DNA from: Pararge aegeria
Lineage: Eukaryota > Arthropoda > Insecta > Lepidoptera > Nymphalidae
DNA length: 64,000 nucleotides
Reading direction: 5' to 3'
Assembly (NCBI RefSeq): GCF_905163445.1
Contig: NC_053184.1
Span: 7,688,001-7,752,000, forward strand
The notes below the pieces were generated by a model. The model worked only from the letters and a program-made list of their open reading frames with translations. It did no database searches and was not told where the DNA came from. Positions within the stretch are counted from its first letter, which is position 1; every line of letters starts with the position of its first letter. Made by a program: the position numbers and the translations under genes. Of the stretch, positions 60,055 through 64,000 are shown piece by piece.

Positions 60055-60421
60055 GCACTACGGTCGCGATGGCCGGAGGGATGCGGTTTCAAATCCAGCC
60101 AGTTCTAAAATGTTGATATTCAAAAACTACTATTACCGTAAGGAAAAATTTATAAACGTGTGGTGCGCTACCCAATCAGCGTGGACTTCTCACTTTCCGA
60201 AGCCATGCGCGATATTCATTTCAGCAATTAAATATAACTTGTTTTAATGGTAAAGGAAAATAGCCTGAGGAAACCTGCATGCCTTAGAGTTCTCCATAAT
60301 GTTCTTAGGGATGTATGAAGTTTACCAATCCGCACAGCGTGGTTAATATAACGGCCTAAATCCTTCTCATTCTCAGCGGAGACCCGTGCCATGTCGTGAA
60401 CCAGTAATGGGCCGATGATGA
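60055..60421 (+). repeat. SINE family B with long head region
   Basis: B-box-like GGTTTCAAATCC at 60085-60096. The body has GAGGAAACCTGCATGCCTTA, GAGTTCTCCATAATGTTCTT, GGAGACCCGTGCCATG and the end AGTAATGGGCCGATGATGAA. The part between the B box and the body is longer than in other copies. Confidence 0.75.
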
Positions 60422-60639
60422 AATTCTACAATATTAGGTAACTTTTCCTGGGGCAACCGAAACCTGAATAAAGTCAGATCAGCACTTTTAATCTGACTAC
60501 TTTATAACATAAGATGATCTAAGAAAATTACAAATGGGGGCACTCTGAGTTTCCAATCTTAACCATAATAAGTTTACAAGCGCTTCCGTAATGTAGGATA
60601 CCTGATGTATCGTCGATAGTTATCCTAAACATGCATAAT

Positions 60640-60980
60640 TATAATCGTAGCATCGGATCCGCGCCGCGGGCACGCGGCGTCCATTCCTTTGAGTGCGTCC
60701 ATACATCACGGCTCCTAAGTAGACAGTATATCACCCGTATCCAGAGTAATTAGCCCTTTGGCGACGGACCTCCGGGATTTATTGTAGTAGGGCGTTAATT
60801 CGGCCGACAGCCGTAATGCCGGCCTTTGTTCTCCGTGCCCGAAAAATTCAATTGGAATAATGCTGCGTGTTCCTTCAATTAGCGATTGTTCGGCACGTTA
60901 ACTAGTTCCCTACAATCCGCTTTGATTGCTCTGTTACTTTAGTCACGGGCGTCGGGCAAGATATACGAGTACGTCACTTG
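60640..60980. promoter_or_regulatory. GC-rich repeat-free island, candidate enhancer
   Basis: This stretch is clearly GC-richer than its flanks and matches none of the repeat families here. It contains several homeodomain-type TAAT/ATTA cores (AGTAATTAGCC near 60747, TTCAATTAGCG near 60873) and CAATTGG. It is about 9 kb downstream of the achaete-scute gene. A regulatory role is inferred only. Confidence 0.3.
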
Positions 60981-61029
60981 ATCGAAGAAATTTTAAACGA
61001 GCTGCAAGCCTTTAGGAAAGCTACTTACA

Positions 61030-61829
61030 TACTATTATAGACTTAATTTAACATCCAAGTTTACTCAAGTTAGTTTAACAGGAAATCGATATTATATCTA
61101 AACATATAAAAATTATATGCTATTCGTGATAGTGATAGTGAGACTATCACTAAAACTCGTGAACGGCTGGACCTTGGACCTGGATTTGGCTAATATAGGT
61201 ATTGGAATATCCAGGGAAGGTTTAAACGGTGAGAAAAATATTCAAAACCTCGGCAATATTCTTTATGCTTGTCACTCAGTTCCTCTTACACAGCTGGACC
61301 GATTTTGATGAAATTTTGTGCGTGTATTTCAAAAGGTTCTTGGATGAATGGAAAATAAAATCGTACCCGGTAGGTGGCGCTGCTTTACCGGGCAAGACGA
61401 CTTCTGCCGGTTCCGCTAGTATTAATATATATAATATTTTGTCGACTTCCTGGTTCGTTTTCCGGTAAGGGCAATTTGAGTATATAAAATGGCTTGGACC
61501 GTGGCTATGATTACCAACTAACTCATACTCCTAGTAGTTTTCTACGCTGCTTCGTACCGGAACGCTTAATTACTTTGCATAACGTTTTTGTCATTAGGGA
61601 CCTTTGTCCCTAACGTCAAAGTGACCTTTGACGTGATGCAAAGCGAAACGAGCGATTTAGCGTTCACAATCAAGGTCAAAACCTCCCACCAGACCATTAT
61701 AGCATAATATTCAAATTGCCGGGAATCAAACCAGGAGGTCGACAAAATATTATATATATTAATTTATAATATCGATATTGCTTTAAACTAACTTGAGTAA
61801 ACTTGGATGTTAAATTAAGTCTATAATGG
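61030..61829. mobile_element. Foldback element built from inverted SINE C pieces
   Basis: The outer arms, about 45 bases from TATAGACTTAATTTAACATC at 61037 to GTTTAA, recur inverted at 61780-61829. Inner arms (TAATATTTTGTCGAC(C/T)TCCTG followed by CCGGTAAGGGCAATTTGA or its relative) lie at about 61430-61480 and 61711-61760. The interior holds family C motifs facing both ways. The centre has a small hairpin CGTCAAAG/CTTTGACG at 61614-61633. A Helitron sits in the left arm. Confidence 0.7.
61097..61419 (+). mobile_element. Helitron nested in the foldback element
   Basis: Starts TCTAAACATATAAAAATTAT directly after a host A and ends TTCCGCTAG (CTAG at 61416-61419) followed by T. It interrupts only the left arm of the foldback. 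It shares GGTAGGTGGCGCTGCTTTAC and CCAGGGAAGGTTTAAACGGT with 46986-47302. Confidence 0.85.
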
Positions 61830-62757
61830 TAAAGGGTGTTCGAAATGGATTTGGATCATATTTAACAATCAGGCAGCTCTTATATCAGTGATCATTAATA
61901 ATTCTCACTTAGAGTAAGATGCAGGCGTTGCTGTATCTACGAGATAAATTTCGTGACAAAAGAGGTTCGATGTCACACAAAAAGGCCGTAATCAATACGG
62001 CTACCGCAATCCGTCAATTAATTTACTTTTGAGATATGAAAGGCGACAAAGGGACGGCCGACGAGAAAATGCTACCACTATTTTGCTATCTCGATACTAC
62101 CGATTGAAATTGAACTTAAAGTTAAACTCAATAAAGTTTTAATTTCATTGTTTCGTTAAATAAATATGCACTGGCTACCGTAGGCGACAGCTAGTGATAA
62201 GGCGAAGTAGAGCTACGTCGTTAAACATCATTAGCAAGATAAACTTCCTAAAAGCCTCCACCGAAGCACGCAGGAAAGGCCTGACATACGTACCTACTTC
62301 TTGATTAATGTCAAGGAACAATTCAATATCAATATATTACTGTTACTTTTATTGTTATAGTATTATTGTCAGTGTTACAATCTGACGAATACATCGCAAT
62401 AACCAAGATAAATAAGATTACATTTTGTTGGTGAATAAAGATTGCATTACCATAGTACCTCATTCAATCTTTTATCAACTAGTCAACAATCAACAACTTT
62501 ACTTTTTATTTACAGGGGCACTATAAGACATGGGTAAACAGTAAGAATATTACATTAAAATAAAATGTAGATATGCAAAGGCGACCTTATCGCTGCAAGC
62601 AATCTCTTACAGGCAACCTTTGTAGATATGATTTACAGCAAGATAACGGAGTAGTGCCAAGAGTGTTGAATTACATACATAAATACCAAAATGTATTGAT
62701 ACAAATACATACATAATTTAAATAACTCCATATAGATTACACACTTCATATAGATTT
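61830..62757. other. Intergenic DNA
   Basis: No feature recognised. Confidence 0.5.
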
Positions 62758-62905
62758 TTGTTTATATAATATACGTTATAGATTTATATAACGTATATTA
62801 TATAAACAATATATAATATACGTTATATAATATACATATAGATTTTTGTTTATATAATATACGTTATAGATTTATATAACGTATATTATATAAACAAAAA
62901 TCTAT
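62748..62905. repeat. Two tandem AT-rich palindromes
   Basis: A palindrome with 23-base arms (62758-62780/62787-62809) is followed 87 bases later by a second with 31-base perfect arms (62838-62868/62875-62905). Both have the loop GATTTA and share the arm sequence TTTATATAATATACGTTATA. Confidence 0.95.
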
Positions 62906-63012
62906 ACGAAGTGAGTATAATACATAATACATAATTTACATACAGTAATAAAGCAACAACTTCAAATGCAATCTCTCAATGGCTAAAAATTTCCCAAAGA
63001 ACTTTTTGTTTT
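62906..63012. other. Short intergenic gap
   Basis: Nothing recognised. Confidence 0.4.
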
Positions 63013-63133
63013 TTTATTCTCCTGCAATCTCGCATCTCTCACCTGATGGCAAGTGCAGTGTAAGATGGTGTCGGGTTAATATATGAAAGGTATAACAGTT
63101 ATAATAAACCCATATCCCTTTGGTTTCTACAAA
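63013..63133 (-). repeat. SINE family C fragment, divergent
   Basis: In reverse: TTCTCCTGCAATCTCGCATC, CACCTGATGGCAAGTGCAGT, GTAAGATGGTGTCGGGTTAA and ATCCCTTTGGTTTCTAC follow the order of the family C end. Confidence 0.5.
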
Positions 63134-63556
63134 AATCTGACTTCAAAAATCTTCAAGAATGGTCTGAAGGAATATTAAAAATATATAAACTATACAAATC
63201 ATTTGTGTGACAAAGGAGAATAATTCCTATAAATCGATAAGTAATTTAACCGAAAGTATTGTCAAGTGTAACAATAACGTACGTGATCTAGATTAGTACA
63301 CCATTGTGTACCAAAGGGTTGCATCCTTTATACATTAAGTACGTTGAACAAAAAAATGCTATTTATTTTCTACGAAGTAAGAAATGTAAATATTTATTTT
63401 CATAGAAAAAAAATGTTTTCACTAGTTTCTAGTTTAACTTATTTTTAATGAATTTAACATATATATATAAAATTGTACTTAAGATTTATATGTATCAAAA
63501 TTATAAAAGCGTAATGACGATAGATGTCCTACCTGTTGGTAAGATCAAAACCATCG
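63134..63556. other. Intergenic DNA
   Basis: AT-rich, no feature recognised. Confidence 0.5.
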
Positions 63557-64000
63557 CGTAAAGTCAAAGTCAAAGTCAAAAATATCTTTATTCAAGTAGG
63601 CCCACAGGTGGCACTTTTGATGCTTACATAAGAACCACACGGTAGTGAGATGATGGCGATAACCACATTCGTAAACTTAAAACTAAAGCTACGAGGGTTC
63701 CAAACGCGTCCTGGTCTAAGAAGAAGCCCACAACAAACTTAGCCGGGTGTTTTTTTTTTGTTATCACCATCTCACAATGTCATTTTAAATTATTAGAAGA
63801 GCAACCTGGTTAGAGCAATAATTTACACCCAAGCTTTTTTATCGTTCACGTAGTCCTTTATGCTATAAAAGGACTTTTCTATAAGCTTACGTTTAATACA
63901 GACTTTGAACTTTTTAAGAGACATCTCCAAGATGACAATTGGTAGTTTATTGTAGAATTGTATGCAATTTCCTTTAAAGCGTATATACAGAGCAACACTT
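63557..64000 (-). mobile_element. LINE (Jockey-like) 3' end, continues past the window
   Basis: The tail AAGTCAAAGTCAAAGTCAAA (reverse) is at the left. The untranslated part follows with GGCACTTTTGATGC and the reverse of the GGCTAAGTTTGTTG motif, then coding sequence at 63823-63999. It is the longest copy of this LINE family here. Confidence 0.85.
63823..63999 (-). pseudogene. LINE ORF2 C-terminus, partial at window edge
   Basis: Read on the minus strand: SVALYIRFKGNCIQFYNKLP, then a segment with LEMSLKKFKVCIKRKLI, SFYSIKDYVNDKKAW and a stop at 63823-63825. The pattern FYNKLP..I..M.L..FK..IKR.L....YY.I.DY.NDK.AW followed by a stop is the usual end of lepidopteran Jockey-like reverse transcriptase proteins. 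All 58 codons are open, so the copy may be fairly young. The rest lies beyond position 64000. Confidence 0.8.

Noticed and set aside
1..64000. CRISPR array, bacterial operon, phage or integrated virus
   Set aside because: No regularly spaced direct repeats, no operon-like packing, and no viral protein pattern. The repeats present are eukaryotic transposons.

Overview
The window looks like a gene-poor, AT-rich stretch of a lepidopteran (moth or butterfly) nuclear genome. Three things point there: a single arthropod-type achaete-scute gene, many short interspersed repeats of kinds familiar from Lepidoptera (tRNA-derived SINEs, Helitrons ending in CTAG and inserted between A and T, 3' ends of RTE and Jockey-like LINEs), and long AT-rich intergenic DNA with no sign of bacterial gene organisation. 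A butterfly such as a nymphalid is my guess, but the species cannot be fixed from sequence alone.

Only one convincing host protein-coding gene is present: an achaete-scute family bHLH transcription factor at 51212-51925 on the + strand (237 aa). It sits behind a GC-rich, E-box-containing upstream segment (about 50880-51211). There is a possible TATA box and initiator at 51031-51063, and a likely 368-base intron that begins 7 bases after the stop codon (51933-52300). A polyadenylation signal lies at 52612. The other genes of the complex, if they are linked, lie outside the window. About 50 kb upstream and 12 kb downstream carry no other recognisable gene, which fits the large enhancer landscape known for insect proneural genes.

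The rest is intergenic DNA filled with transposon debris. A tRNA-derived SINE (called family A here) has six near-complete copies at 14.3, 24.9, 33.9, 40.6, 45.0 and 59.4 kb, plus a fragment at 15.1 kb. A second SINE (family B, 3' end rich in GAT) has copies at 6.2, 14.9, 17.3, 32.1, 36.1, 43.2, 48.9, 55.9 and 60.1 kb. A third (family C) is near full length at 38.7 kb and fragmentary elsewhere. Helitron copies lie at 7.1, 22.1, 29.5, 35.0, 38.1, 41.1, 47.0, 49.7, 56.2, 56.4 and 61.1 kb. LINE remnants keep recognisable C-terminal coding pieces at 1.8, 21.3, 37.2, 46.2 and 63.8 kb.

Between the repeats there are several perfect or near-perfect inverted repeats: 18719, 25203, 29506, 42082, 43100, 58188, 59312, and a duplicated pair at 62758 and 62838. 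There is a foldback structure with a nested Helitron at 61030-61829, a short MITE-like hairpin at 36685-36842, and a local three-copy repeat at 35785-36445. A few GC-richer, repeat-free islands (5690-6130, 36430-36610, 41950-42250, 60640-60980) are candidate regulatory elements. I found no CRISPR array, rRNA, genuine tRNA gene or other clearly new multi-gene system.
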